Positions 1 through 8,069 of a stretch of DNA of 40,729 bases are shown one piece after another. The notes beneath the pieces are model-generated. The model did no database searches. It saw only the letters and a list, made by a program, of their open reading frames with translations, and had not been told where the DNA came from. The stretch lies in contig JACQXR010000101.1 of the NCBI GenBank assembly GCA_016208585.1, positions 1 through 40,729 on the forward strand. The letters are read 5' to 3'. The position numbers and the translations under genes were made by a program. Numbering within the stretch: position 1 is the stretch's first letter; each line of letters starts with the position of its first letter. This stretch comes from a candidate division TA06 bacterium. GTDB lineage: Bacteria; Edwardsbacteria; AC1; EtOH8.

Positions 1-103
1 TGCGGTGGCCAAAGGTCATGACTCCCAGCAAATATGGCCATCCCAAAAGGAGGGCCATAAAGGTTGCCAGATGGTAACATCCCATTCCCAAGGCGAAGAT
101 CAT
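1..103 (-). CDS. N-terminus of a membrane protein, possibly Kdo transferase (partial)
   Basis: An ATG overlaps the stop of the upstream kinase remnant (TGATG, sharing base 103) and opens a frame that runs off the left edge after about 34 codons. The visible peptide begins MIFALGMGCYHLATF and is one hydrophobic segment ending near a Gly-His-Arg. An N-terminal anchor of this type, with Tyr, a run of Leu and Pro-Tyr-Leu-Leu, is what WaaA/KdtA (Kdo transferase, lipid A-Kdo assembly at the inner membrane) usually starts with, and waaA often follows hldE-type kinases. This is inference from a short stretch and one neighbour. Any membrane protein would also fit. Confidence 0.4.
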   Translation of the reverse strand, partial: MIFALGMGCYHLATFMALLLGWPYLLGVMTFGHR

Positions 104-283
104 CACCAGTTCCTCAAGGCTTGTTTCAATTCTGCGGCCGTCACTTCCGCTACTCCGAACTTGGAGACCTCCACCCCGGCCGCATGGTTGGCTATAACCG
201 CCGCCTCCAAAAAGCTGGCCCCGGCGCACAGGGCCAAAGTGGCCGCCGCTGCAAAGGCGTTTGTTGTGCGGTTGTTCGCTTTT
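103..283 (-). pseudogene. C-terminal remnant of heptose-7-phosphate kinase (PfkB family, HldE/RfaE domain I)
   Basis: The minus-strand frame ending in TGA at 105-103 reads FAAAATLALCAGASFLEAA, then ANHAAGVEVSKFGVAEVT, then AAELKQAL. This is the conserved tail of RfaE/HldE-type D-glycero-beta-D-manno-heptose-7-phosphate kinases, which act in ADP-heptose synthesis for the LPS core. Only about 55 codons survive. The ATP-binding Gly-Ala-Gly-Asp motif and everything before it are absent. The remnant abuts the stop codon of the restriction-endonuclease gene (TAA at 286-284), so the restriction-modification module has replaced the 5' part. No kinase 5' half is found on the far side of the module. 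Confidence 0.7.
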
Positions 284-991
284 TTATACCCGGTCTTTCA
301 GTAATCCTTTAAATATTTCAACAGCTTTTAAAAGATTTTTCTCTTCTAATTTTTTATAATATTCAGGCTTATGTATAGGCTCATCAACCTTTCTCTCGCC
401 TTCTAACAACGTAACAATGTTTAAAGCAATGTCAAAATACGATAACAAAGTATGTGTACTATGGCTTCCAAAAATTACTCTCTGGCTGGGTTTTGAATAA
501 TCACCGGTTAATTGGCTCTCCAATTGAAGTAAGGCACACATAAGGTCTGGGTGAACTTGTTTTAAAAGAGTGAAGTCAACTAATATTCTTTTGATCATGG
601 CATTTTCAGTATATGCTTTGCACTCTATACCCAAAATAATATCATCGTCAATATTAACGTGGATATCTGTTTTAATGGCGTAATAAAAATCTTTTACGTT
701 TGATCTTATCCAATCTATAATTTCCTGGCTCTGTATTCTTTTTAAGTAATCCTGTCTTAAAGGTATTTTTATGGGTTTCTTGACAAAGGACAATCTTTTA
801 GGATTTGCACCCAAATCTGCCCAGGCAATTTCAATAATTTGTTTGCCAATATTTTCGACCAAAAGCCCCTTGCCGGCTCTAATCGTACCGCCATAAGCCC
901 TTTCCTCGTCTTCATTAGCTTTGGTCTCAATGCCCTTAACTAATAAATTATAGGCCTTGATTAAGGCTTCAGTCTGTTTGTTAGCTTTCAT
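284..991 (-). CDS. putative type II restriction endonuclease (PD-(D/E)xK fold)
   Basis: This 235-residue protein is encoded directly downstream of a DNA methyltransferase (16-bp gap), in the same AT-rich base composition, unlike the GC-richer surroundings. A D...ExK arrangement fits a PD-(D/E)xK nuclease core: Asp109 in a strand reading KTDIHVNI, then Glu123-Cys-Lys125 in GIECKAY. An Arg-Ala-Gly-Lys-Gly...Glu segment around residues 38-46 resembles the N-terminal helix of many type II restriction enzymes. A GAAAGG Shine-Dalgarno-like sequence precedes the ATG. The predicted job is double-strand cleavage at the site protected by the partner methyltransferase. I do not recognise the family or specificity, so the call rests on the ExK motif and the neighbour. 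Confidence 0.65.
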   Translation of the reverse strand: MKANKQTEALIKAYNLLVKGIETKANEDEERAYGGTIRAGKGLLVENIGKQIIEIAWADLGANPKRLSFVKKPIKIPLRQDYLKRIQSQEIIDWIRSNVKDFYYAIKTDIHVNIDDDIILGIECKAYTENAMIKRILVDFTLLKQVHPDLMCALLQLESQLTGDYSKPSQRVIFGSHSTHTLLSYFDIALNIVTLLEGERKVDEPIHKPEYYKKLEEKNLLKAVEIFKGLLKDRV

Positions 992-1007
992 TTGATATGC
1001 CTTTCAG

Positions 1008-2174
1008 TTAAAGTAAAATAGATTCTACGCGTTTCTCGGCTGCTTTACAATATTGTTCGGATATATCAATGCCCAAATATCTTCTATTTAATTTTTTTGC
1101 AACCAGCGTAGTCGTCCCTGCGCCATTAAATGGATCAAGTACGATGTCGTTTTTAAAACTAAACAATTTTAAAGCGCGTGTAATTAGTTCTTCGGGGAAC
1201 ATAGCGGGATGACCATATTCTTTCATATTTCTTTCAGGAGCAATTTTCCACACGGCTAAAACCCATTTTTTAAATTCGTCCCCCGTTATATCTGCATTGC
1301 TGGTTTTGCCTTCTTTTTTTAAACTGCCCTTGCAAAATACTTCTAAAAATTCCCAGGTATATTTTAAATAAGGATTGCTGGGACTTTTCCAACTGCCCCA
1401 AGCGGTATATTTGCAATTGTAATTATTTTTTTCCCAGAGTATTTCGCTCTTCCAAATTAATTTCTTATTAATAAAATAATTACTTATAATGTGATGGGTC
1501 GGTATGTAATCGGAAAATAATGGCTGAACATTAACGATAATACGCCCGCCATATTTTACGACCCTTACGCATTCATCAAAAACGGAAAACAACCGGGTGA
1601 AATAGTTGTCCCAGTGATGGGCGTCTTGTGTGTCGGAATAATCTAGTCCAAAGTTGTATGGCGGTGAAGTAACAACGATATCAATACAATTGTTCGGCAA
1701 ATCAGATAGCACCAACTTACTGTCGCCGCAAATTATTTTATTGATATATTTGTCGGGCAAATCAGTATTTTCTGAGGAAAAATTATTGTCTTGGGCGTAA
1801 TAATACTGTTGCCTTTTAGTTTCCTTTGCTAATCTGTTTTTAACTTTTCGTTCATCGTTGTAACCCACATATACTCTTTTTGTGCCTTTTAAACCATAAC
1901 TCTTGATACTTTCAATTTGGGAAAGCAGAGTCTCAAAAAATGCAATGGCTGGACTATCCCCGGAGTAATTATGTAAAATAAAGTCGATCTCGCTTTTAAA
2001 AGCCGCAAAATCTAAACTGTGCAAAAATATTTTTGCAATATCATCATCTATTTTCAAAAATATATCATACTTGCTATACTTTTTAAAAGTATGAATTATT
2101 TTATCAAGCTCGTTTGTTTTAATAACCGGCTTAATAGGTATTTCTATCATCCGGTAATTTGTTAACGTGTCCAT
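1008..2174 (-). CDS. DNA methyltransferase, beta-class, probably N4-cytosine (type II R-M)
   Basis: This 388-residue enzyme transfers a methyl group from S-adenosylmethionine to an exocyclic amino group in DNA. The catalytic motif IV TSPPY is at residues 169-173. The SAM-binding motif I DPFNGAGTT is near the C-terminus (about 347-355), followed by YLGIDIS. Motif IV before motif I defines the beta class, and the serine in S-P-P-Y favours N4-methylcytosine over N6-methyladenine. The first 140 residues are an unrecognised extension. The gene is first in a two-gene operon with the putative endonuclease. The operon is visibly AT-rich, uses A/T-ending codons and replaces part of a heptose kinase gene, all signs of horizontal acquisition. 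Confidence 0.9.
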   Translation of the reverse strand: MDTLTNYRMIEIPIKPVIKTNELDKIIHTFKKYSKYDIFLKIDDDIAKIFLHSLDFAAFKSEIDFILHNYSGDSPAIAFFETLLSQIESIKSYGLKGTKRVYVGYNDERKVKNRLAKETKRQQYYYAQDNNFSSENTDLPDKYINKIICGDSKLVLSDLPNNCIDIVVTSPPYNFGLDYSDTQDAHHWDNYFTRLFSVFDECVRVVKYGGRIIVNVQPLFSDYIPTHHIISNYFINKKLIWKSEILWEKNNYNCKYTAWGSWKSPSNPYLKYTWEFLEVFCKGSLKKEGKTSNADITGDEFKKWVLAVWKIAPERNMKEYGHPAMFPEELITRALKLFSFKNDIVLDPFNGAGTTTLVAKKLNRRYLGIDISEQYCKAAEKRVESILL

Positions 2175-2208
2175 AGTTGTCTCACATTTTACTATTTAAA
2201 GGGTTGGT

Positions 2209-2222
2209 CATATTATAACATA
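2209..2222 (-). promoter_or_regulatory. extended -10 promoter candidate for the R-M operon
   Basis: On the minus strand the sequence TGTTATAAT gives a perfect TATAAT at 2217-2212 with a TG one base upstream, which is an extended -10 element. It sits about 40 bp before the methyltransferase ATG. No good -35 is visible at 16-18 bp, which is compatible with an extended -10 promoter. Confidence 0.5.
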
Positions 2223-2320
2223 ACCCGCTGACAAAAAAGCGAATACCGCAAAACTATTGGCTTTGCGCCAATATTGAGCGAAGCTATTGCTCATAGCTTA
2301 CGGCTGAGAGCTTCTATACG

Positions 2321-3457
2321 TTACTTATGCGTGCCGTGCTTGTAGAACGGCGTCTCCACGCCCTTCGCGGGAACGGGTTTGCCGCGGACCTCAACCTCGA
2401 AGGTATCGCCAGTCTTGGAGAATTCCGTTTCGACATAGGCCATGCCGATGCCGCGCGACACCGAGGGCGAAAACACGCCGCTGGTTACCTCACCGATCTG
2501 CTCCCCGGACTTTATGACTTTGTAGTGCTGGCGCGGGAAAGCGTTGCCCTCGACCTCGAACCCGATCAATTTCCGCTTTACGCCTTCCGCTTTCTGCTTT
2601 AGGAGGACCTCCCGGCCATTGAATTCCCCGGCTTTTTTCAGCTTGGTGATCCAACCCAGGCCTGCTTCCAACGGAGAGGTGGTCTGGTCGATGTCGTTGC
2701 CATAGAGACAGTATTTCATCTCTAGCCTTAAACTGTCCCTGGCCCCCAGCCCGATGGGCCGCAGGTCAAACTCCTTGCCCGCTTTGAAAAGGGCTTCCCA
2801 AATCTGATCGGCGTATTTGATGTCGAAATACAGCTCAAACCCGTCCTCGCCGGTATAGCCGGTGCGGGAGACTATCATCTCTATCCCGTCAACTTTTCCC
2901 ACCTTGAACCAGTAGAACTTCATGTCCGAAAGCTTTAAGTCGCAGATCTTCTGGAGTAAGGGTTCCGACTTGGGCCCCTGCAGCGCCAGCTGGGCGACTT
3001 CGTTGCTAGTATTTTTTAGGGAGACATCAAACCCCTTGGCCTGCCCTGAGTCCGGATCGTGCCGGACCGCCGAACGGACCTGCTCCTGGAGCCAGGCAAA
3101 ATCCTTGGCCAGGTTGGAGGCGTTGACAACCAAAAAGAAGTGCTCGGGGAAGCGGTAGACCAGCAGGTCGTCGACTATGCCGCCGTCCTGGTAGCACATG
3201 GCCGAGTATTGGACCTGGTCCACTGCCAAAGCCGCGGGATCGTTGACCGTGACGTAGGAAACGAATTTCAGGGCAGCGGGGCCCCGGACTTCTATCTCGC
3301 CCATGTGGGAGACGTCGAACAGCCCGGCGGCGGATCTGACGTGGCGGTGCTCCTCGATGATGCCATGGTACTGCACCGGCATCATAAATCCGGCGAAGGG
3401 CACCATCTTGGCGCCGGCTTTGACGTGATGTTCGTAGAACGGAGTCTTGTTCTCCAT
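2321..3457 (-). CDS. gcvT: aminomethyltransferase (glycine cleavage system T protein)
   Basis: GcvT releases ammonia from the aminomethyl-lipoyl H protein and passes the one-carbon unit to tetrahydrofolate in the cytosolic glycine cleavage complex. The 378 residues match the usual length. Diagnostic segments: VPFAGFMMPVQY near residue 19, GLFDVSHMGEI (about 46-56), SRTGYTGEDGFELY (about 198-211) and GLGARDSLRLEMKYCLYG (about 237-254, folate pocket), then the C-terminal barrel with GEVTSGVFSP. No gcvH, gcvP or lpd lies next to it in the window. The ATG is the natural family start and is preceded by AGGGAA. Confidence 0.96.
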   Translation of the reverse strand: MENKTPFYEHHVKAGAKMVPFAGFMMPVQYHGIIEEHRHVRSAAGLFDVSHMGEIEVRGPAALKFVSYVTVNDPAALAVDQVQYSAMCYQDGGIVDDLLVYRFPEHFFLVVNASNLAKDFAWLQEQVRSAVRHDPDSGQAKGFDVSLKNTSNEVAQLALQGPKSEPLLQKICDLKLSDMKFYWFKVGKVDGIEMIVSRTGYTGEDGFELYFDIKYADQIWEALFKAGKEFDLRPIGLGARDSLRLEMKYCLYGNDIDQTTSPLEAGLGWITKLKKAGEFNGREVLLKQKAEGVKRKLIGFEVEGNAFPRQHYKVIKSGEQIGEVTSGVFSPSVSRGIGMAYVETEFSKTGDTFEVEVRGKPVPAKGVETPFYKHGTHK

Positions 3458-3527
3458 GGCTGTTCCCTATAGATATATTATGAATTTTTAGTTTTTACGA
3501 AAGGAATTCACCCGGATACAAATTGTT

Positions 3528-3558
3528 AGTATAGCCGGGCTATTTTCAATTGAAAATA
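3528..3558 (-). promoter_or_regulatory. gcvT promoter candidate overlapped by an 18-bp palindrome
   Basis: On the minus strand TATACT (3533-3528) and TTTTCA (3556-3551) are 17 bp apart and lie about 70 bp before gcvT. The -35 is embedded in a perfect palindrome, TATTTTCAATTGAAAATA (3541-3558), which has the size and symmetry of an operator for a dimeric repressor. Which regulator binds, if any, is unknown. Confidence 0.45.
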
Positions 3559-3628
3559 AGATAACTTCCAAACTGTTTACAAAGATTTCCTGACTTCCTG
3601 AATTCCTAAGTAAGGTTCCCCGGCCGGC

Positions 3629-5125
3629 TCAAGGCGCTATCTCCAGCAGTCTTCCCAGGATCGCATCCTGTATCCGCCGGACCTCGGTGGCCTTGCCGGG
3701 ATAATTGTTGAACATCATGGCAAAGCAGTAAACTTTCCGGCCGGGAGAAAAGGCAAAGCCGGCCAGGCAGGAGACCCCGGTCATGGTGCCGGTCTTGGCC
3801 CGCACCTTTATTGGGGCGCCGCCGTTCTGCATCCGGCGGTAAAGAGTGCCGTCCACCCCGGCCACCGGCAGGGCCTCCAACAGTTCGGTCTGCAATAAGG
3901 GATCGTTATACAGCGTTGTCAGCACCTCGGCCACCTGGCGGGGATAGCACAAATTATAGCGGGAAAGTCCGGAGCCGTCGGCTACCCTGAAACTCCCGGG
4001 AACAAAACCCATCCGGTGCAGGTTTTCTTCCACTCCGTTCAGGGTGTCGGAATCCGGAGACCCGAAGGCGGAGCTGTCCTTGGAGACCTGTCTAAAAAGC
4101 ATCTCGGCGATGAAGTTGTCGCTTTCCTTGTTCATTTTCTGGATCATGGCATACAGCGGAGGCGAATTGTGCCAGGCCAGGCAGGTCAAAGCTTCCGGGG
4201 TTTCGCCTTTCTTGACCCGGCCGTTGAATTTGATCCCCTGTTTTTGCAGGGCCTGGACGAACAGGGCCCCGCAGTACAAGGCCGGCTCGGAGACGCTGAA
4301 CGAATTATACTGCACCGAGTCATCCTGGGGCAGATGTCCGGTAAGAGTGAAGATGTCTTTCCCATTGTAATGGGTGCGCTCGGCTTTGATCTTCCTTTTT
4401 ACCCCAGACCGGCTGGTTACAACCCGGTTTTGGATATTTAAATAGGGCAGGTCGGGGCTGACATTGACCGAGGCCTGGCGGCCTACTTTTGAGGACGGCC
4501 TTAAGCTTGTTTCAAAGATATTCTGGTTGCAGGACAGGGCCGAAATGGGGGCATTGTAGGCATGAGGGCCTTCGTCCCACATCCAGCCCGCCCCGTATTT
4601 GACCGTGTCCAGATACGAGGCGTCCGCTAACAGGTCTCCTGATATTTGGGTAATGCCCCGCGATTTGAGCCGGAAAGCCAGGGCCTCCAGATCGGAATAA
4701 GAAAGCAGGGGGTCGCCGAACCCCTTTAAGTAGATATCCCCTTTGAGCTTTCCTCCGATCCATAGAGAGTCGCCGTAAACCGCCGTCATAAACTGGCGGG
4801 ACGGCCCCAGGTCGTACAGGGCGGCGGCGGTGGTGAATATTTTATTGACCGAGGCCGGGATGAAAAGCTGGTCCTGGTTCCTGGCATAGAGAGGATGAGA
4901 GCCGTTCAGTTCTATCAGATACAGTCCGCACTGAGCCTGCCACAGGGAGCTGTCGGCCAAAAGCGAGTCTATGCCTGAGGCCAGCCGGGCCCGTTTAATA
5001 GCCATGCTGTCCGGAACGATGGTGGCCGTCAGCGGTTCCTGTTTTACGACCGAGTGTCCCCCGCAGCCGGCCAAGCCCAAGACCAGCAGGGCCGCAAAAG
5101 CAATATTGATATTGTTATTACGCAT
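3629..5125 (-). CDS. dacB: D-alanyl-D-alanine carboxypeptidase/endopeptidase (S13, PBP4/DacB type), lipoprotein
   Basis: This penicillin-binding protein of the S13 family trims or cleaves peptidoglycan cross-links in the periplasm. The N-terminus has a hydrophobic signal peptide and lipobox LAGC with the lipidated Cys at residue 21. The three active-site motifs are present: SVNK (Ser92 nucleophile, Lys95), SDN in KESDNFIAEM (about 332) and KTG in RAKTGTMTG (about 440). The long insert between the first two motifs is characteristic of the PBP4 class. At 498 residues it matches DacB length. The lipoprotein signal is less common than the usual Sec signal. It lies 35 bp upstream of the TPR cluster's end with no obvious functional link. 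Confidence 0.92.
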   Translation of the reverse strand: MRNNNINIAFAALLVLGLAGCGGHSVVKQEPLTATIVPDSMAIKRARLASGIDSLLADSSLWQAQCGLYLIELNGSHPLYARNQDQLFIPASVNKIFTTAAALYDLGPSRQFMTAVYGDSLWIGGKLKGDIYLKGFGDPLLSYSDLEALAFRLKSRGITQISGDLLADASYLDTVKYGAGWMWDEGPHAYNAPISALSCNQNIFETSLRPSSKVGRQASVNVSPDLPYLNIQNRVVTSRSGVKRKIKAERTHYNGKDIFTLTGHLPQDDSVQYNSFSVSEPALYCGALFVQALQKQGIKFNGRVKKGETPEALTCLAWHNSPPLYAMIQKMNKESDNFIAEMLFRQVSKDSSAFGSPDSDTLNGVEENLHRMGFVPGSFRVADGSGLSRYNLCYPRQVAEVLTTLYNDPLLQTELLEALPVAGVDGTLYRRMQNGGAPIKVRAKTGTMTGVSCLAGFAFSPGRKVYCFAMMFNNYPGKATEVRRIQDAILGRLLEIAP

Positions 5126-5160
5126 TTATCTTTCTGCCGAAGTTTCTGCCATTTAAAACA

Positions 5161-6507
5161 TCATATATCTCTGGAGCCTATCTTTGCCAGCCAGCCTTTG
5201 GCCCCCAGTTTTTCAAAAATTTCCCTGGCCTCCACTGTTTTTTCAAGTCTGCCCAGGGCTTGCCCGTAATAATAACAGGCCTTGGCGGTTTCCAGCGGCT
5301 GCTTTAGTTCCTTGAAAATCTCTAAAGCTTCCTTAAATTTATCCTCATCCTTTTCTATTCTGGCCTGCAAAAGAAGGGCCTCGGCCCGACCGGCTTTTGA
5401 ATTTAATTCTCCGGCCAGTTGTAAAGCCTGTGCCGCATAATTTTCGGCAGCATCAAGGTTGCTAACGCCGATTTCCAATTCCCCAAAGGAAACATAAATC
5501 CTCCGCAAAAGTTCTTTGGCCCCGATTTCTCCGGCAATCTTTTCAGCCCTGATCAGATAATCTCTTGATTCCTCATATTTCTCCTGCTCAAGATAAATTC
5601 TGGCAATATTGTTGAGGCTTCTTGCCTGACCCTTTCGGTCGCCTATCTCCTCCTGTATCTTCAATGATTTGGCATAATATTCAAGGGCCTGGGAATAATC
5701 GCCAAGATTATTATGGACATAGCCGATATTGTTGAGGCTTGTTGCCTGATTATCTCGGTCGCCGATCTCCTCTTGTATCTTCAAGGATTTGATATAATGT
5801 TCAAGCGCCTGGGAATAATCGCCCAGAACACGATGCACAGCTCCGATATTGTTGAGGCTATTTGCCTGACCGTATCGGTCGCCAATATCCTCTCGTATCT
5901 TTAAGGATTTGATATAATATTCAAGCGCCTGGGGATAATCGCCAAGATTATTATGCGCATAGCCGATATTGTTGAGGCTGGTTGCCTGACCCTGCCGGTC
6001 GCCTATTTCCTCATCTATCTTCAAAGACTTGGTGTAATATTCAAGCGCCTGGGGATAATCGCCAAGACTGTGATGCGCCAAGCCGATATTGCTGAGGCTT
6101 ATTGCCTGACCCTTCCGGTCGCCTATTTCCTCTCGTATCTTCAAGGATTTGTCATAATATTCAAGGGCCTGGGGATAATCGCCAAGGCTGTCATGCACGG
6201 CTCCGATATTGTTAAGGCTGTCGGCCTGGCCTTTTTTATCTTTTATCTCCTGATAGAGCAAAAGGGATTCTTTCGTCGGGTTTAGCATTTCCTCGTATTT
6301 GCCGATGCAACTATAAACATCGCTGAACTGCAAAAGGCAATCGGCCTGGCATTTTTTGTCATGGCATTTCCCGGATATCAAAAGACCCTTTTCCAGATCT
6401 TTAAGCGCCCGTTCATTCCGGCCGATCAAGCCCAGCACCTGGGCCCGGTTTAGCAGGATGTGGATTATCCTTCCGTGATCGGGCCGGTTATTTACGGTTT
6501 TAGCCAT
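5161..6507 (-). CDS. tetratricopeptide-repeat protein (third of three tandem paralogues)
   Basis: This 448-residue protein consists almost entirely of TPR helices. After an N-terminal RIIHILLNRAQVLGLIG segment, six or more 40-residue units follow the pattern YxKSLKIxEEIGDRxGQAxSLNNIGxxHxxLGDYxQALEY, the kinesin-light-chain-like TPR spacing. Units in the middle are nearly identical at DNA level (120-bp periodicity), so recent repeat homogenisation is likely. The C-terminal 130 residues are helical and end in EIFEKLGAKGWLAKIG. The start codon overlaps the upstream gene's stop (TGATG), so translation is coupled. No signal peptide, membrane helix or catalytic domain is seen. A cytosolic protein-protein scaffold is the likely role, with partner unknown. 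Confidence 0.9.
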   Translation of the reverse strand: MAKTVNNRPDHGRIIHILLNRAQVLGLIGRNERALKDLEKGLLISGKCHDKKCQADCLLQFSDVYSCIGKYEEMLNPTKESLLLYQEIKDKKGQADSLNNIGAVHDSLGDYPQALEYYDKSLKIREEIGDRKGQAISLSNIGLAHHSLGDYPQALEYYTKSLKIDEEIGDRQGQATSLNNIGYAHNNLGDYPQALEYYIKSLKIREDIGDRYGQANSLNNIGAVHRVLGDYSQALEHYIKSLKIQEEIGDRDNQATSLNNIGYVHNNLGDYSQALEYYAKSLKIQEEIGDRKGQARSLNNIARIYLEQEKYEESRDYLIRAEKIAGEIGAKELLRRIYVSFGELEIGVSNLDAAENYAAQALQLAGELNSKAGRAEALLLQARIEKDEDKFKEALEIFKELKQPLETAKACYYYGQALGRLEKTVEAREIFEKLGAKGWLAKIGSRDI

Positions 6508-8069
6508 CAGGCGTCCTCAGTTCTGGCCAACCATCCCCTGGCCCCGATTCTTTCAAAAATTTCCCTGGCCTTGTGCAGATATTCCCCGGCTTCTTTAGTA
6601 TTTTCCTGTGTCCGGCATTCTGGCTTCCGTATTCTGGACGTAAGCATTTCGCCATAATAATAGTATGCCTTTGCCAGCTCCAACGGTTGCTCTATTTCCC
6701 TGAAGGCCGAGATCGCTTCCATAAATTCGCCCTCGGACACTTGCCATTTGCCCGCTGCCGCGGTAATCCGGGCCCGCAGCAACAATGCTTCGCCCGTCCC
6801 CATTCTCGAGCTCAGCGCCCGCGCCAGTTCCAGCGCCTGCTCCGCGTGTTGTCTCCCGATAATCTCCAGGGTCCCCAGGTCTCGACCGGGCTGTCCCAGC
6901 CATTGTTCCAGTTCCAGCGATCCCTGTGCGACCGCTACTCGGCGCAGCAGTTCCCGTTCGCCGGTCTTCTGCGCGATTTCCCCGGCAGCCAGGATATGCC
7001 GTTCCGCTGTGGCCAGGTCGCCCGCCTCGTGCTCTATCCTGCCAATGTTGACAAGGCTTATAGCTTGGCCGCTGCGGTCCCCGATCTCGCGCCTGATCTC
7101 CAGCGAGCGTTGATGGTCCTCAAGGGCGGAGCGATGAACGCCTTGGCTCTGGTGCACGTTGCCTAAATTGTTGCAGCAAAGGGCCAAGCCCCGGCGGTCG
7201 CCGGTTTCTTCGGCTATCTCGTGCGCCTGCACGAAACAGGCTTCTGCGGCCGGAAAGTCGCCCAGGTTGTGATGCATGATGCCGATGTTGTTTAAGCTCA
7301 TCGCCTGGCCGCTGCGGTCCCCGATCTCCTGCTTGATCCGCAACGACCGGGTGTAGCAGTCGAGGGCGGCGCGGTACTCGCCCCGGCCGTTATGCACCAA
7401 GCCTATGTTGTTGAGACAATAAGCCTGGCCCCGACGGTCGCCGATCTGGCGATAGGCCTCAAGCGCCCCCGTGTAATGCTCAAGGGCGGCGGTTTGGTCG
7501 CCCAGCCGGTTGTGCACCAGGCCGATGTTGTTAAGACAGGTCGCCTGGCCGCGGCGGTCTCCGATCTGCTGAAAGATCCCCGCGCACTCGCCGTAGCGCG
7601 ACAGCGCTGCCGGATACTCGCCCAGGCTGTTGTGCACGTTGCCAAGGCTGCCGAGGCTGTCGGCCTGGCCCCGGCGGTCACCGGTGGCCATGCTGATCCG
7701 CAGCGAGTCGGTGTAGCGCTCCAGCGCCAAGTGGTAGTCGCCCAAACCCTCGCGGGCGCAACCGATGCTGTTTATGCTTTCCGTTTCGCCCCGGCTGTCG
7801 CCAATCTCGCGGTATAGGCGCAAGGCATCCTCGGCCAGCCGCAGCGATACGTCGTTACGGCTGATGTCACCGTAAACCCCGCTCGACTGCCGCAGACAGT
7901 CAGCCTCGGCCTGGCGATCGCCGTTCGTCCGGGCGTGGCGCAGCCCGATTTCGATGTCGTGCAGCGCCTGGTTGTTCCGGCCCACAAGGTTCAGCACCTC
8001 GGCCCGATGCTGGAGAATATGAATCAGACGACGGTAATCAATGACGCGATTGGCCGCTGACGACGCCAT
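6507..8069 (-). CDS. tetratricopeptide-repeat protein, GC-rich paralogue (second of three)
   Basis: This 520-residue protein has the same layout as its neighbours: an RRLIHILQHRAEVLNLVG start, about nine 40-residue TPR units of the type IGDRRGQAxCLNNIGLVHNRLGD, and a C-terminal EIFERIGARGWLAR tail. Base composition differs sharply from the flanking paralogues: codons are GC-rich and Arg-rich (RR, GDRRGQA) where the others use Lys and A/T-ending codons. This suggests separate origin or long divergence before the three were placed together. It is coupled on both sides by TGATG overlaps. Near the 3' end it shares a 49-bp identical stretch with the upstream paralogue. Confidence 0.9.
   Translation of the reverse strand: MASSAANRVIDYRRLIHILQHRAEVLNLVGRNNQALHDIEIGLRHARTNGDRQAEADCLRQSSGVYGDISRNDVSLRLAEDALRLYREIGDSRGETESINSIGCAREGLGDYHLALERYTDSLRISMATGDRRGQADSLGSLGNVHNSLGEYPAALSRYGECAGIFQQIGDRRGQATCLNNIGLVHNRLGDQTAALEHYTGALEAYRQIGDRRGQAYCLNNIGLVHNGRGEYRAALDCYTRSLRIKQEIGDRSGQAMSLNNIGIMHHNLGDFPAAEACFVQAHEIAEETGDRRGLALCCNNLGNVHQSQGVHRSALEDHQRSLEIRREIGDRSGQAISLVNIGRIEHEAGDLATAERHILAAGEIAQKTGERELLRRVAVAQGSLELEQWLGQPGRDLGTLEIIGRQHAEQALELARALSSRMGTGEALLLRARITAAAGKWQVSEGEFMEAISAFREIEQPLELAKAYYYYGEMLTSRIRKPECRTQENTKEAGEYLHKAREIFERIGARGWLARTEDA
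6599..6647. repeat. 49-bp direct repeat, copy 1 (inside the second TPR gene)
   Basis: The stretch is identical to 8161-8209. In both genes it is in frame and encodes the insert around SRIRKPECRTQENTKEA, which the third paralogue lacks (that protein goes directly from YYYGQALGRLEK to the terminal helix). Flanking sequence to the left is also similar with a few mismatches. Confidence 0.8.

Noticed and set aside
5-304. Plus-strand open frame at the left edge
   Set aside because: It is the antisense of the heptose-kinase remnant and membrane-protein start, both of which read sensibly on the minus strand.
6458-6475. TGTGGATTATCC resembling a DnaA box
   Set aside because: It lies inside coding sequence and is repeated in the homologous TPR gene because of shared protein sequence. 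No cluster of boxes is seen.
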